Notes under the pieces: model-generated
The model's database searches: none
The model's input: the letters and a program-made list of their open reading frames with translations, nothing else
What the model was told of the DNA's origin: nothing
Source of the DNA: Crotalaria pallida
Taxonomy: Eukaryota > Streptophyta > Magnoliopsida > Fabales > Fabaceae
Assembly: GCA_037953625.1 (NCBI GenBank)
Contig: CM075651.1
Span: 104,533,001-104,597,000, forward strand
Direction: 5' to 3'
DNA: 64,000 bases
Shown here: in pieces, positions 48,928-62,064 of the stretch
How the letters are laid out: each line of letters begins with the position of its first letter
Position numbering within the stretch: position 1 is the stretch's first letter
Program-made: the position numbers and the translations under genes

Positions 48928-51796
48928 TGTATTAAGACTTATAAGAACCATTAGAATAATCCTAAACATTGCTTGAATCCCCAAGGGACGTAGAGGGTGT
49001 AGCATGAGACCTTGGAGGTTCTAACAAGTGTAGAATGGTTAAGAAAGTATTCTAAAGGCTTATAATGTTCTAGAAATGTGTATTTGGACTTATAATAACC
49101 ATTAGAATGATCCCAAACAATGCATGGTATCCCAAGGCACGTAGAGGCTGTAGCATGAGTCCTTGGAGGTTCTAACAAGTGTAGAATGGCTAAGAGAGTA
49201 TTCTAAAGGCTTAGAATGGTCTAGGAATGTGTATTAGGACTTATAAGAACCATTAGAATGATCCTAAACAATGCTTGAGTCCCCAAGGGACGTAGAGGGT
49301 CTAGCATGAGTCCTTGGAGGTTCTAACAGGTGTAGAATGGTTAAGAGAATATTCTAATGGCTTAGAATGGTCTAGGAATGTGTATTAGGACTTATAAGAA
49401 CCATTAGAATGATCCTAAACAATGCTTGAGTCCCCAAGTGACGTAGAGGGTCTAGCATGAGTCCTTGGAGGTTCTAACAGGTGTAGAATGGTTAAGAGAA
49501 TATTCTAATGGCTTAGAATGGTCTAGGAATGTGTATTAGGACTTATAAGAACCATTAGAATGATCCTAAACATTGCTTGAATCCCCAAGGGACGTAGAGG
49601 GTGTAGCATGAGTCCTTGGAGGTTCTAACTGGTGTAGAATGGTTAAGAGATTATTCTAAAGGCTTAGAATTGTCTAGGAATGTGTATTCGGTCGTATAAG
49701 AACCATAAGAATGATCCTAAATAATGCTTGAGTCCCCAAGGGACATAGAGGGTGTAGCATGAGTCCTTGGAGGTTCTAACAAGTGTAGAATGGTTAAGAG
49801 AGTATTCTAAAGGCTTAGAATGGTCTAGGAATGTGTATTAGGACTTATAAGAACCATTAGAATGATCCTAAACAATGCTTGAGTCCCCAAGGGACATAGT
49901 GGGTGTAGCATGAGTCCTTGGAGGTTCTAACAAGTGTAGAATGGTTAAGAGAGTATTCTAAAGGCTTAGAATGGTCTAGGAATGTGTATTAGGACTTATA
50001 ATAACCATTAGAATGATCATAAACATTGCATGGTACCCCAAGGGACGTAGAGGGTGTAGCATGAGACCTTGGAGGTTCTAACATGTGTAGAATGGTTAAG
50101 AGAGTATTCTAAAGGCTTAGAATGGTCTAGGAATGTGAATTAGGTCTTATAAGAACCATTAGAATGATCCTAAACAATGCTTGAGTCCCCAAGGGACATA
50201 GAGGGTCTAGAATGAGTCCATGGAGGTTCTAACAAGTGTAGAATGGTTAAGAGAGTATTCTAAAGGCTTAGAATGGTCTAGGAATGTGTATTAGGACTTA
50301 TAATAACCATTAGAATGATCATAAATATTGCATGGTACCCCAAGGGACGTAGAGGGTGTAGCATGAGACCTTGGAGGTTCTAACATGTGTAGAATGGTTA
50401 AGAGAGTATTCTAAAGGCTTAGAATGGTCTAGGAATGTGTATTAGGACTTATAAGAACCATTAGAATGATCCTAAACATTGCTTGAGTCCCCAAGGGACG
50501 TAGAGGGTGTAGCATGAGTCCTTGGAGGTTCTAACAAGTGTAGAATGGTTAAGAGAGTATTCTAAAGGCTTAGAATGGTCTAGGAATGTGTATTAGGACT
50601 TATAAGAACCATTAGAATGATCCTAAACAATGCTTGAGTCCCCAAGTGACGTAGAGGGTCTAGCATGAGTCCTTGGAGGTTCTAACAGGTGTAGAATGGT
50701 TAAGAGAATATTCTAATGGCTTAGAATGGTCTAGGAATGTGTATTAGGACTTATAAGAACCATTAGAATGATCCTAAACATTGCTTGAATCCCCAAGGGA
50801 CGTAGAGGGTGTAGCATGAGTCCTTGGAGGTTCTAACAAGTGTAGAATTGTTAAGAGATTATTCTAAAGGCTTAGAATGGTCTAGGAATGTGTATTAGGT
50901 CGTATAAGAACCATTAGAATGATCCTAAGCAATGCTTGAGTCCCCAAGGGACATAGAGGGTGTAGCATGAGTCCTTGGAGGTTCTAACAAGTGTAGAATG
51001 GTTAAGAGAGTATTCTAAAGGCTTAGAATGGTCTAGGAATGTGTATTAGGACTTATAATAACCATTAGAATGATCCTAAACAATGCTTGAGTCCCCAAGG
51101 GACATGGTGGGTGTAGCATGAGTCCTTGGAGGTTCTAACAAGTGTAGAATGGTTAAGAGAGTATTCTAAAGGCTTAGAATGGTCTAGGAATGTGTATTAG
51201 GACTTATAATAACCATTAGAATGATCATAAATATTGCATGGTACCCCAAGGGACGTAGAGGGTGTAGCATGAGACCTTGGAGGTTCTAACATGTGTAGAA
51301 TGGTTAAGAGAGTATTCTAAAGGCTTAGAATGGTCTAGGAATGTGTATTAGGACTTATAAGAACCATTAGAATGATCCTAAACATTGCTTGAGTCCCCAA
51401 GGGACGTAGAGGGTGTAGCATGAGACCTTGGAGGTTCTGACATGTGTAGAATGGTTAAGAGAGTATTCTAAAGGCTTAGAATGGTCTAGGAATGTGTATT
51501 AGGTCGTATAAGAACCATTAGAATGATCCTAAACAATGCTTGAGTCCCCAAGGGACCTAGAGGGGGTAGCATGAGTCCTTGGAGGTTCTAACAAGTGTAG
51601 AATGGTTAAGAGAGTATTCTAAAGGCTTAGAATGGTCTAGGAATGTGTATTAGGACTTATAATAACCATTAGAATGATCCTAAACAATGCTTGAGTCCCC
51701 AAGGGACGTAGAGGGTCTAGCATGAGTCCTTGGAGGTTCTAACAGGTGTAGAATGGTTAAGAGAATATTCTAATGGCTTAGAATGGTCTAGGAATG
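48928..51796 (+). repeat. Right-domain HOR, 19 monomers
   Basis: The unit is 2,869 bp, opened by a tgtattaagac monomer with gaataatcc. The next monomer has atttggac, gatcccaaac, gcatggtatcccaaggcacg and is the only one with gtagaggctgtag. It includes ccaagtgacg monomers, a tattcggtcg monomer near 49,685 and a tgaattaggtctt monomer at 50,136. Confidence 0.85.
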
Positions 51797-53910
51797 TGTA
51801 TTAAGACTTATAAGAACCATTAGAATAATCCTAAACATTGCTTGAATCCCCAAGGGACGTAGAGGGTGTAGCATGAGACCTTGGAGGTTCTAACAAGTGT
51901 AGAATGGTTAAGAAAGTATTCTAAAGGCTTATAATGTTCTAGAAATGTGTATTTGGACTTATAATAACCATTAGAATGATCCCAAACAATGCATGGTATC
52001 CCAAGGCACGTAGAGGGTGTAGCATGAGTCCTTGGAGGTTCTAACAAGTGTAGAATGGCTAAGAGAGTATTCTAAAGGCTTAGAATGGTCTAGGAATGTG
52101 TATTAGGTCGTATAAGAACCATTAGAATGATCCTAAACAATGCTTGAGTCCCCAAGGGACCTAGAGGGTGTAGCATGAGTCCTTGGAGGTTCTAACAAGT
52201 GTAGAATGGTTAAGAGAGTATTCTAAAGGCTTAGAATGGTCTAGGAATGTGTATTAGGACTTATAATAACCATTAGAATGATCCTAAACAATGCTTGAGT
52301 CCCCAAGGGACGTAGAGGGTCTAGCATGAGTCCTTGGACGTTCTAACAGGTGTAGAATGGTTAAGAGAATATTCTAATGGCTTAGAATGGTCTAGGAATG
52401 TGTATTAAGACTTATAAGAACCATTAGAATAATCCTAAACATTGCTTGAATCCCCAAGGGACGTAGAGGGTGTAGCATGAGACCTTGGAGGTTCTAACAT
52501 GTGTAGAATGGTTAAGAGAGTATTCTAAAGGCTTAGAATGGTCTAGGAATGTGTATTAGGACTTATAAGAACCATTAGAATGATCCTAAACATTGCTTGA
52601 GTCCCCAAGGGACGTAGAGGGTGTAGCATGAGTCCTTGGAGGTTCTAACAAGTGTAGAATGGTTAAGAGAGTATTCTAAAGGCTTAGAATGGTCTAGGAA
52701 TGTGTATTAGGACTTATAAGAACCATTAGAATGATCCTAAACAATGCTTGAGTCCCCAAGTGACGTAGAGGGTCTAGCATGAGTCCTTGGAGGTTCTAAC
52801 AGGTGTAGAATGGTTAAGAGAATATTCTAATGGCTTAGAATGGTCTAGGAATGTGTATTAGGACTTATAAGAACCATTAGAATGATCCTAAACATTGCTT
52901 GAATCCCCAAGGGACGTAGAGGGTGTAGCATGAGTCCTTGGAGGTTCTAACAAGTGTAGAATGGTTAAGAGATTATTCTAAAGGCTTAGAATGGTCTAGG
53001 AATGTGTATTAGGTCGTATAAGAACCATTAGAATGATCCTAAGCAATGCTTGAGTCCCCAAGGGACATAGAGGGTGTAGCATGAGTCCTTGGAGGTTCTA
53101 ACAAGTGTAGAATGGTTAAGAGAGTATTCTAAAGGCTTAGAATGGTCTAGGAATGTGTATTAGGACTTATAATAACCATTAGAATGATCCTAAACAATGC
53201 TTGAGTCCCCAAGGGACATGGTGGGTGTAGCATGAGTCCTTGGAGGTTCTAACAAGTGTAGAATGGTTAAGAGAGTATTCTAAAGGCTTAGAATGGTCTA
53301 GGAATGTGTATTAGGACTTATAATAACCATTAGAATGATCATAAATATTGCATGGTACCCCAAGGGACGTAGAGGGTGTAGCATGAGACCTTGGAGGTTC
53401 TAACATGTGTAGAATGGTTAAGAGAGTATTCTAAAGGCTTAGAATGGTGTAGGAATGTGTATTAGGACTTATAAGAACCATTAGAATGATCCTAAACATT
53501 GCTTGAGTCCCCAAGGGACGTAGAGGGTGTAGCATGAGACCTTGGAGGTTCTGACATGTGTAGAATGGTTAAGAGAGTATTCTAAAGGCTTAGAATGGTC
53601 TAGGAATGTGTATTAGGTCGTATAAGAACCATTAGAATGATCCTAAACAATGCTTGAGTCCCCAAGGGACCTAGAGGGTGTAGCATGAGTCCTTGGAGGT
53701 TCTAACAAGTGTAGAATGGTTAAGAGAGTATTCTAAAGGCTTAGAATGGTCTAGGAATGTGTATTAGGACTTATAATAACCATTAGAATGATCCTAAACA
53801 ATGCTTGAGTCCCCAAGGGACGTAGAGGGTCTAGCATGAGTCCTTGGAGGTTCTAACAGGTGTAGAATGGTTAAGAGAATATTCTAATGGCTTAGAATGG
53901 TCTAGGAATG
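51797..53910 (+). repeat. Right-domain HOR, 14 monomers
   Basis: The unit is 2,114 bp, opened by tgtattaagac at 51,797. A second tgtattaagac monomer follows 604 bp later at 52,401 but leads into an aacatgtg monomer, not the gatcccaaac type. It also contains acatggtggg, ataaatattgc and gttctgacatgtg variants that characterise this domain. Confidence 0.85.
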
Positions 53911-55571
53911 TGTATTAAGACTTATAAGAACCATTAGAATAATCCTAAACATTGCTTGAATCCCCAAGGGACGTAGAGGGTGTAGCATGAGACCTTGGAG
54001 GTTCTAACAAGTGTAGAATGGTTAAGAAAGTATTCTAAAGGCTTATAATGTTCTAGAAATGTGTATTTGGACTTATAATAACCGTTAGAATGATCCCAAA
54101 CAATGCATGGTATCCCAAGGCACGTAGAGGGTGTAGCATGAGTCCTTGGAGGTTCTAACAAGTGTAGAATGGCTAAGAGAGTATTCTAAAGGCTTAGAAT
54201 GGTCTAGGAATGTGTATTAGGACTTATAAGAACCATTAGAATGATCCTAAACAATGATTGAGTCCGCAAGGGACGTAGAGGGTCTAGCATGAGTCCTTGG
54301 AGGTTCTAACAGGTGTAGAATGGTTAAGAGAATATTCTAATGGCTTAGAATGGTCTAGGAATGTGTATTAGGACTTATAAGAACCATTAGAATGATCCTA
54401 AACATTGCTTGAATCCCCAAGGGACGTAGAGGGTGTAGCATGAGTCCTTGGAGGTTCTAACTGGTGTAGAATGGTTAAGAGATTATTCTAAAGGCTTAGA
54501 ATGGTCTAGGAATGTGTATTCGGTCGTATAAGAACCATAAGAATGATCCTAAACAATGCTTGAGTCCCCAAGGGACATAGAGGGTGTAGCATGAGTCCTT
54601 GGAGGTTCTAACAAGTGTAGAATGGTTAAGAGAGTATTCTAAAGGCTTAGAATGGTCTAGGAATGTGTATTAGGACTTATAATAACCATTAGAATGATCA
54701 TAAACATTGCATGGTACCCCAAGGGACGTAGAGGGTGTAGCATGAGACCTTGGAGGTTCTAACATGTGTAGAATGGTTAAGAGAGTATTCTAAAGGCTTA
54801 GAATGGTCTAGGAATGTGAATTAGGTCTTATAAGAACCATTAGAATGATCCTAAACAATGCTTGAGTCCCCAAGGGACATAGAGGGTCTAGAAAGAGTCC
54901 ATGGAGGTTCTAACAAGTGTAGAATGGTTAAGAGAGTATTCTAAAGGCTTAGAATGGTCTAGGAATGTGTATTAGGACTTATAATAACCATTAGAATGAT
55001 CATAAATATTGCATGGTACCCCAAGGGACGTAGAGGGTGTAGCATGAGACCTTGGAGGTTCTAACATGTGTAGAATGGTTAAGAGAGTATTCTAAAGGCT
55101 TAGAATGGTGTAGGAATGTGTATTAGGACTTATAAGAACCATTAGAATGATCCTAAACATTGCTTGAGTCCCCAAGGGACGTAGAGGGTGTAGCATGAGA
55201 CCTTGGAGGTTCTGACATGTGTAGAATGGTTAAGAGAGTATTCTAAAGGCTTAGAATGGTCTAGGAATGTGTATTAGGTCGTATAAGAACCATTAGAATG
55301 ATCCTAAACAATGCTTGAGTCCCCAAGGGACCTAGAGGGTGTAGCATGAGTCCTTGGAGGTTCTAACAAGTGTAGAATGGTTAAGAGAGTATTCTAAAGG
55401 CTTAGAATGGTCTAGGAATGTGTATTAGGACTTATAATAACCATTAGAATGATCCTAAACAATGCTTGAGTCCCCAAGGGACGTAGAGGGTCTAGCATGA
55501 GTCCTTGGAGGTTCTAACAGGTGTAGAATGGTTAAGAGAATATTCTAATGGCTTAGAATGGTCTAGGAATG
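53911..55571 (+). repeat. Right-domain HOR, 11 monomers (1,661 bp)
   Basis: Private markers set this copy and its next relatives apart: accgttagaatgatccc (near 54,082), gattgagtccgcaaggg (near 54,248) and gaatggtgtagg (near 55,107). The first two recur exactly 1,661 bp downstream, at about 55,743 and 55,909, the signature of a recent tandem duplication. Confidence 0.88.
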
Positions 55572-58440
55572 TGTATTAAGACTTATAAGAACCATTAGAA
55601 TAATCCTAAACATTGCTTGAATCCCCAAGGGACGTAGAGGGTGTAGCATGAGACCTTGGAGGTTCTAACAAGTGTAGAATGGTTAAGAAAGTATTCTAAA
55701 GGCTTATAATGTTCTAGAAATGTGTATTTGGACTTATAATAACCGTTAGAATGATCCCAAACAATGCATGGTATCCCAAGGCACGTAGAGGGTGTAGCAT
55801 GAGTCCTTGGAGGTTCTAACAAGTGTAGAATGGCTAAGAGAGTATTCTAAAGGCTTAGAATGGTCTAGGAATGTGTATTAGGACTTATAAGAACCATTAG
55901 AATGATCCTAAACAATGATTGAGTCCGCAAGGGACGTAGAGGGTCTAGCATGAGTCCTTGGAGGTTCTAACAGGTGTAGAATGGTTAAGAGAATATTCTA
56001 ATGGCTTAGAATGGTCTAGGAATGTGTATTAGGACTTATAAGAACCATTAGAATGATCCTAAACATTGCTTGAATCCCCAAGGGACGTAGAGGGTGTAGC
56101 ATGAGTCCTTGGAGGTTCTAACTGGTGTAGAATGGTTAAGAGATTATTCTAAAGGCTTAGAATGGTCTAGGAATGTGTATTCGGTCGTATAAGAACCATA
56201 AGAATGATCCTAAACAATGCTTGAGTCCCCAAGGGACATAGAGGGTGTAGCATGAGTCCTTGGAGGTTCTAACAAGTGTAGAATGGTTAAGAGAGTATTC
56301 TAAAGGCTTAGAATGGTCTAGGAATGTGTATTAGGACTTATAATAACCATTAGAATGATCATAAACATTGCATGGTACCCCAAGGGACGTAGAGGGTGTA
56401 GCATGAGACCTTGGAGGTTCTAACATGTGTAGAATGGTTAAGAGAGTATTCTAAAGGCTTAGAATGGTCTAGGAATGTGAATTAGGTCTTATAAGAACCA
56501 TTAGAATGATCCTAAACAATGCTTGAGTCCCCAAGGGACATAGAGGGTCTAGAATGAGTCCATGGAGGTTCTAACAAGTGTAGAATGGTTAAGAGAGTAT
56601 TCTAAAGGCTTAGAATGGTCTAGGAATGTGTATTAGGACTTATAAGAACCATTAGAATGATCCAAAACAATGCTTGAGTCCCCAAGTGACGTAGAGGGTC
56701 TAGCATGAGTCCTTGGAGGTTCTAACAGGTGTAGAATGGTTAAGAGAATATTCTAATGGCTTAGAATGGTCTAGGAATGTGTATTAGGACTTATAAGAAC
56801 CATTAGAATGATCCTAAACATTGCTTGAATCCCCAAGGGACGTAGAGGGTGTAGCATGAGTCCTTGGAGGTTCTAACAAGTGTAGAATGGTTAAGAGAGT
56901 ATTCTAAAGGCTTAGAATGGTCTAGGAATGTGTATTAGGACTTATAATAACCATTAGAATGATCATAAACATTGCATGGTACCCCAAGGGACGTAGAGGG
57001 TGTAGCATGAGACCTTGGAGGTTCTAACATGTGTAGAATGGTTAAGAGAGTATTCTAAAGGCTTAGAATGGTCTAGGAATGTGAATTAGGTCTTATAAGA
57101 ACCATTAGAATGATCCTAAACAATGCTTGAGTCCCCAAGGGACATAGAGGGTCTAGAATGAGTCCATGGAGGTTCTAACAAGTGTAGAATGGTTAAGAGA
57201 GTATTCTAAAGGCTTAGAATGGTCTAGGAATGTGTATTAGGACTTATAAGAACCATTAGAATGATCCAAAACAATGCTTGAGTCCCCAAGTGACGTAGAG
57301 GGTGTAGCATGAGTCCTTGGAGGTTCTAACTGGTGTAGAATGGTTAAGAGATTATTCTAAAGGCTTAGAATGGTCTAGGAATGTGTATTCGGTCGTATAA
57401 GAACCATAAGAATGATCCTAAACAATGCTTGAGTCCCCAAGGGACATAGAGGGTGTAGCATGAGTCCTTGGAGGTTCTAACAAGTGTAGAATGGTTAAGA
57501 GAGTATTCTAAAGGCTTAGAATGGTCTAGGAATGTGTATTAGGACTTATAATAACCATTAGAATGATCATAAACATTGCATGGTACCCCAAGGGACGTAG
57601 AGGGTGTAGCATGAGACCTTGGAGGTTCTAACATGTGTAGAATGGTTAAGAGAGTATTCTAAAGGCTTAGAATGGTCTAGGAATGTGAATTAGGTCTTAT
57701 AAGAACCATTAGAATGATCCTAAACAATGCTTGAGTCCCCAAGGGACATAGAGGGTCTAGAAAGAGTCCATGGAGGTTCTAACAAGTGTAGAATGGTTAA
57801 GAGAGTATTCTAAAGGCTTAGAATGGTCTAGGAATGTGTATTAGGACTTATAATAACCATTAGAATGATCATAAATATTGCATGGTACCCCAAGGGACGT
57901 AGAGGGTGTAGCATGAGACCTTGGAGGTTCTAACATGTGTAGAATGGTTAAGAGAGTATTCTAAAGGCTTAGAATGGTGTAGGAATGTGTATTAGGACTT
58001 ATAAGAACCATTAGAATGATCCTAAACATTGCTTGAGTCCCCAAGGGACGTAGAGGGTGTAGCATGAGACCTTGGAGGTTCTGACATGTGTAGAATGGTT
58101 AAGAGAGTATTCTAAAGGCTTAGAATGGTCTAGGAATGTGTATTAGGTCGTATAAGAACCATTAGAATGATCCTAAACAATGCTTGAGTCCCCAAGGGAC
58201 CTAGAGGGTGTAGCATGAGTCCTTGGAGGTTCTAACAAGTGTAGAATGGTTAAGAGAGTATTCTAAAGGCTTAGAATGGTCTAGGAATGTGTATTAGGAC
58301 TTATAATAACCATTAGAATGATCCTAAACAATGCTTGAGTCCCCAAGGGACGTAGAGGGTCTAGCATGAGTCCTTGGAGGTTCTAACAGGTGTAGAATGG
58401 TTAAGAGAATATTCTAATGGCTTAGAATGGTCTAGGAATG
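55572..58440 (+). repeat. Right-domain HOR, 19 monomers
   Basis: This unit repeats the accgttag and gtccgcaag markers of the preceding unit and then adds eight monomers as two related 604-bp blocks. The tgaattaggtctt monomer occurs at 56,478, 57,082 and 57,686, exactly 604 bp apart. The two blocks are similar but not identical in their second and third monomers (gggtctagc/aacagg versus gggtgtagc/aactgg, then tattcggtcg). Confidence 0.86.
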
Positions 58441-61400
58441 TGTATTAAGACTTATAAGAACCATTAGAATAATCCTAAACATTGCTTGAATCCCCAAGGG
58501 ACGTAGAGGGTGTAGCATGAGACCTTGGAGGTTCTAACAAGTGTAGAATGGTTAAGAAAGTATTCTAAAGGCTTATAATGTTCTAGAAATGTGTATTTGG
58601 ACTTATAATAACCGTTAGAATGATCCCAAACAATGCATGGTATCCCAAGGCACGTAGAGGGTGTAGCATGAGTCCTTGGAGGTTCTAACAAGTGTAGAAT
58701 GGCTAAGAGAGTATTCTAAAGGCTTAGAATGGTCTAGGAATGTGTATTAGGACTTATAAGAACCATTAGAATGATCCTAAACAATGATTGAGTCCGCAAG
58801 GGACGTAGAGGGTCTAGCATGAGTCCTTGGAGGTTCTAACAGGTGTAGAATGGTTAAGAGAATATTCTAATGGCTTAGAATGGTCTAGGAATGTGTATTA
58901 GGACTTATAAGAACCATTAGAATGATCCTAAACATTGCTTGAATCCCCAAGGGACGTAGAGGGTGTAGCATGAGTCCTTGGAGGTTCTAACTGGTGTAGA
59001 ATGGTTAAGAGATTATTCTAAAGGCTTAGAATGGTCTAGGAATGTGTATTCGGTCGTATAAGAACCATAAGAATGATCCTAAACAATGCTTGAGTCCCCA
59101 AGGGACATAGAGGGTGTAGCATGAGTCCTTGGAGGTTCTAACAAGTGTAGAATGGTTAAGAGAGTATTCTAAAGGCTTAGAATGGTCTAGGAATGTGTAT
59201 TAGGACTTATAATAACCATTAGAATGATCATAAACATTGCATGGTACCCCAAGGGACGTAGAGGGTGTAGCATGAGACCTTGGAGGTTCTAACATGTGTA
59301 GAATGGTTAAGAGAGTATTCTAAAGGCTTAGAATGGTCTAGGAATGTGAATTAGGTCTTATAAGAACCATTAGAATGATCCTAAACAATGCTTGAGTCCC
59401 CAAGGGACATAGAGGGTCTAGAATGAGTCCATGGAGGTTCTAACAAGTGTAGAATGGTTAAGAGAGTATTCTAAAGGCTTAGAATGGTCTAGGAATGTGT
59501 ATTAGGACTTATAATAACCATTAGAATGATCATAAATATTGCATGGTACCCCAAGGGACGTAGAGGGTGTAGCATGAGACCTTGGAGGTTCTAACATGTG
59601 TAGAATGGTTAAGAGAGTATTCTAAAGGCTTAGAATGGTCTAGGAATGTGTATTAGGACTTATAAGAACCATTAGAATGATCCTAAACATTGCTTGAGTC
59701 CCCAAGGGACGTAGAGGGTGTAGCATGAGTCCTTGGAGGTTCTAACAAGTGTAGAATGGTTAAGAGAGAATTCTAAAGGCTTAGAATGGTCTAGGAATGT
59801 GTATTAGGACTTATAAGAACCATTAGAATGATCCAAAACAATGCTTGAGTCCCCAAGTGACGTAGAGGGTCTAGCATGAGTCCTTGGAGGTTCTAACAGG
59901 TGTAGAATGGTTAAGAGAATATTCTAATGGCTTAGAATGGTCTAGGAATGTGTATTAGGACTTATAAGAACCATTAGAATGATCCTAAACATTGCTTGAA
60001 TCCCCAAGGGACGTAGAGGGTGTAGCATGAGTCCTTGGAGGTTCTAACAAGTGTAGAATGGTTAAGAGATTATTCTAAAGGCTTAGAATGGTCTAGGAAT
60101 GTGTATTAGGTCGTATAAGAACCATTAGAATGATCCTAAGCAATGCTTGAGTCCCCAAGGGACATAGAGGGTGTAGCATGAGTCCTTGGAGGTTCTAACA
60201 AGTGTAGAATGGTTAAGAGAGTATTCTAAAGGCTTAGAATGGTCTAGGAATGTGTATTAGGACTTATAATAACCATTAGAATGATCCTAAACAATGCTTG
60301 AGTCCCCAAGGGACATAGTGGGTGTAGCATGAGTCCTTGGAGGTTCTAACAAGTGTAGAATGGTTAAGAGAGTATTCTAAAGGCTTAGAATGGTCTAGGA
60401 ATGTGTATTAGGACTTATATTAACCATTAGAATGATCATAAATATTGCATGGTACCCCAAGGGACGTAGAGGGTGTAGTATGAGTCCTTGGAGGTTCTAA
60501 CAAGTGTAGAATGGTTAAGAGAGAATTCTAAAGGCTTAGAATGGTCTAGGAATGTGTATTAGGACTTATAAGAACCATTAGAATGATCCTAAACATTGCT
60601 TGAGTCCCCAAGGGACGTAGAGGGTGTAGCATGAGACCTTGGAGGTTCTGACATGTGTAGAATGGTTAAGAGAGTATTCTAAAGGCTTAGAATGGTCTAG
60701 GAATGTGTATTAGGTCGTATAAGAACCATTAGAATGATCCTAAACAATGCTTGAGTCCCCAAGGGACCTAGAGGGTGTAGCATGAGTCCTTGGAGGTTCT
60801 AACAAGTGTAGAATGGTTAAGAGAGTATTCTAAAGGCTTAGAATGGTCTAGGAATGTGTATTAGGACTTATAATAACCATTAGAATGATCCTAAACAATG
60901 CTTGAGTCCCCAAGGGACATAGTGGGTGTAGCATGAGTCCTTGGAGGTTCTAACAAGTGTAGAATGGTTAAGAGAGTATTCTAAAGGCTTAGAATGGTCT
61001 AGGAATGTGTATTAGGACTTATATTAACCATTAGAATGATCATAAATATTGCATGGTACCCCAAGGGACGTAGAGGGTGTAGCATGAGACCTTGGAGGTT
61101 CTAACATGTGTAGAATGGTTAAGAGAGTATTCTAAAGGCTTAGAATGGTCTAGGAATGTGTATTAGGACTTATAAGAACCATTAGAATGATCCTAAACAT
61201 TGCTTGAGTCCCCAAGGGACGTAGAGGGTGTAGCATGAGACCTTGGAGGTTCTGACATGTGTAGAATGGTTAAGAGAGTATTCTAAAGGCTTAGAATGGT
61301 CTAGGAATGTGTATTAGGTCGTATAAGAACCATTAGAATGATCCTAAACAATGCTTGAGTCCCCAAGGGACCTAGAGGGTGTAGCATGAGTCCTTGGAGG

Positions 61401-62064
61401 TTCTAACAAGTGTAGAATGGTTAAGAGAGTATTCTAAAGGCTTAGAATGGTCTAGGAATGTGTATTAGGACTTATAATAACCATTAGAATGATCATAAAT
61501 ATTGCATGGTACCCCAAGGGACGTAGAGGGTGTAGCATGAGACCTTGGAGGTTCTAACATGTGTAGAATGGTTAAGAGAGTATTCTAAAGGCTTAGAATG
61601 GTCTAGGAATGTGTATTAGGACTTATAAGAACCATTAGAATGATCCTAAACATTGCTTGAGTCCCCAAGGGACGTAGAGGGTGTAGCATGAGACCTTGGA
61701 GGTTCTGACATGTGTAGAATGGTTAAGAGAGTATTCTAAAGGCTTAGAATGGTCTAGGAATGTGTATTAGGTCGTATAAGAACCATTAGAATGATCCTAA
61801 ACAATGCTTGAGTCCCCAAGGGACCTAGAGGGTGTAGCATGAGTCCTTGGAGGTTCTAACAAGTGTAGAATGGTTAAGAGAGTATTCTAAAGGCTTAGAA
61901 TGGTCTAGGAATGTGTATTAGGACTTATAATAACCATTAGAATGATCCTAAACAATGCTTGAGTCCCCAAGGGACGTAGAGGGTCTAGCATGAGTCCTTG
62001 GAGGTTCTAACAGGTGTAGAATGGTTAAGAGAATATTCTAATGGCTTAGAATGGTCTAGGAATG
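58441..62064 (+). repeat. Right-domain HOR, 24 monomers
   Basis: This is the longest spacing between marker dimers in the right domain, 3,624 bp (24 x 151). It starts with the accgttag and gtccgcaag markers. It then contains repeated runs of the order acatagtggg, ataaatattgc, gttctgacatg and gacctagaggg near 60,270-61,920, which look like two or three rounds of local duplication. The private form cttatattaacc occurs at about 60,414 and 61,018, 604 bp apart. Confidence 0.84.
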
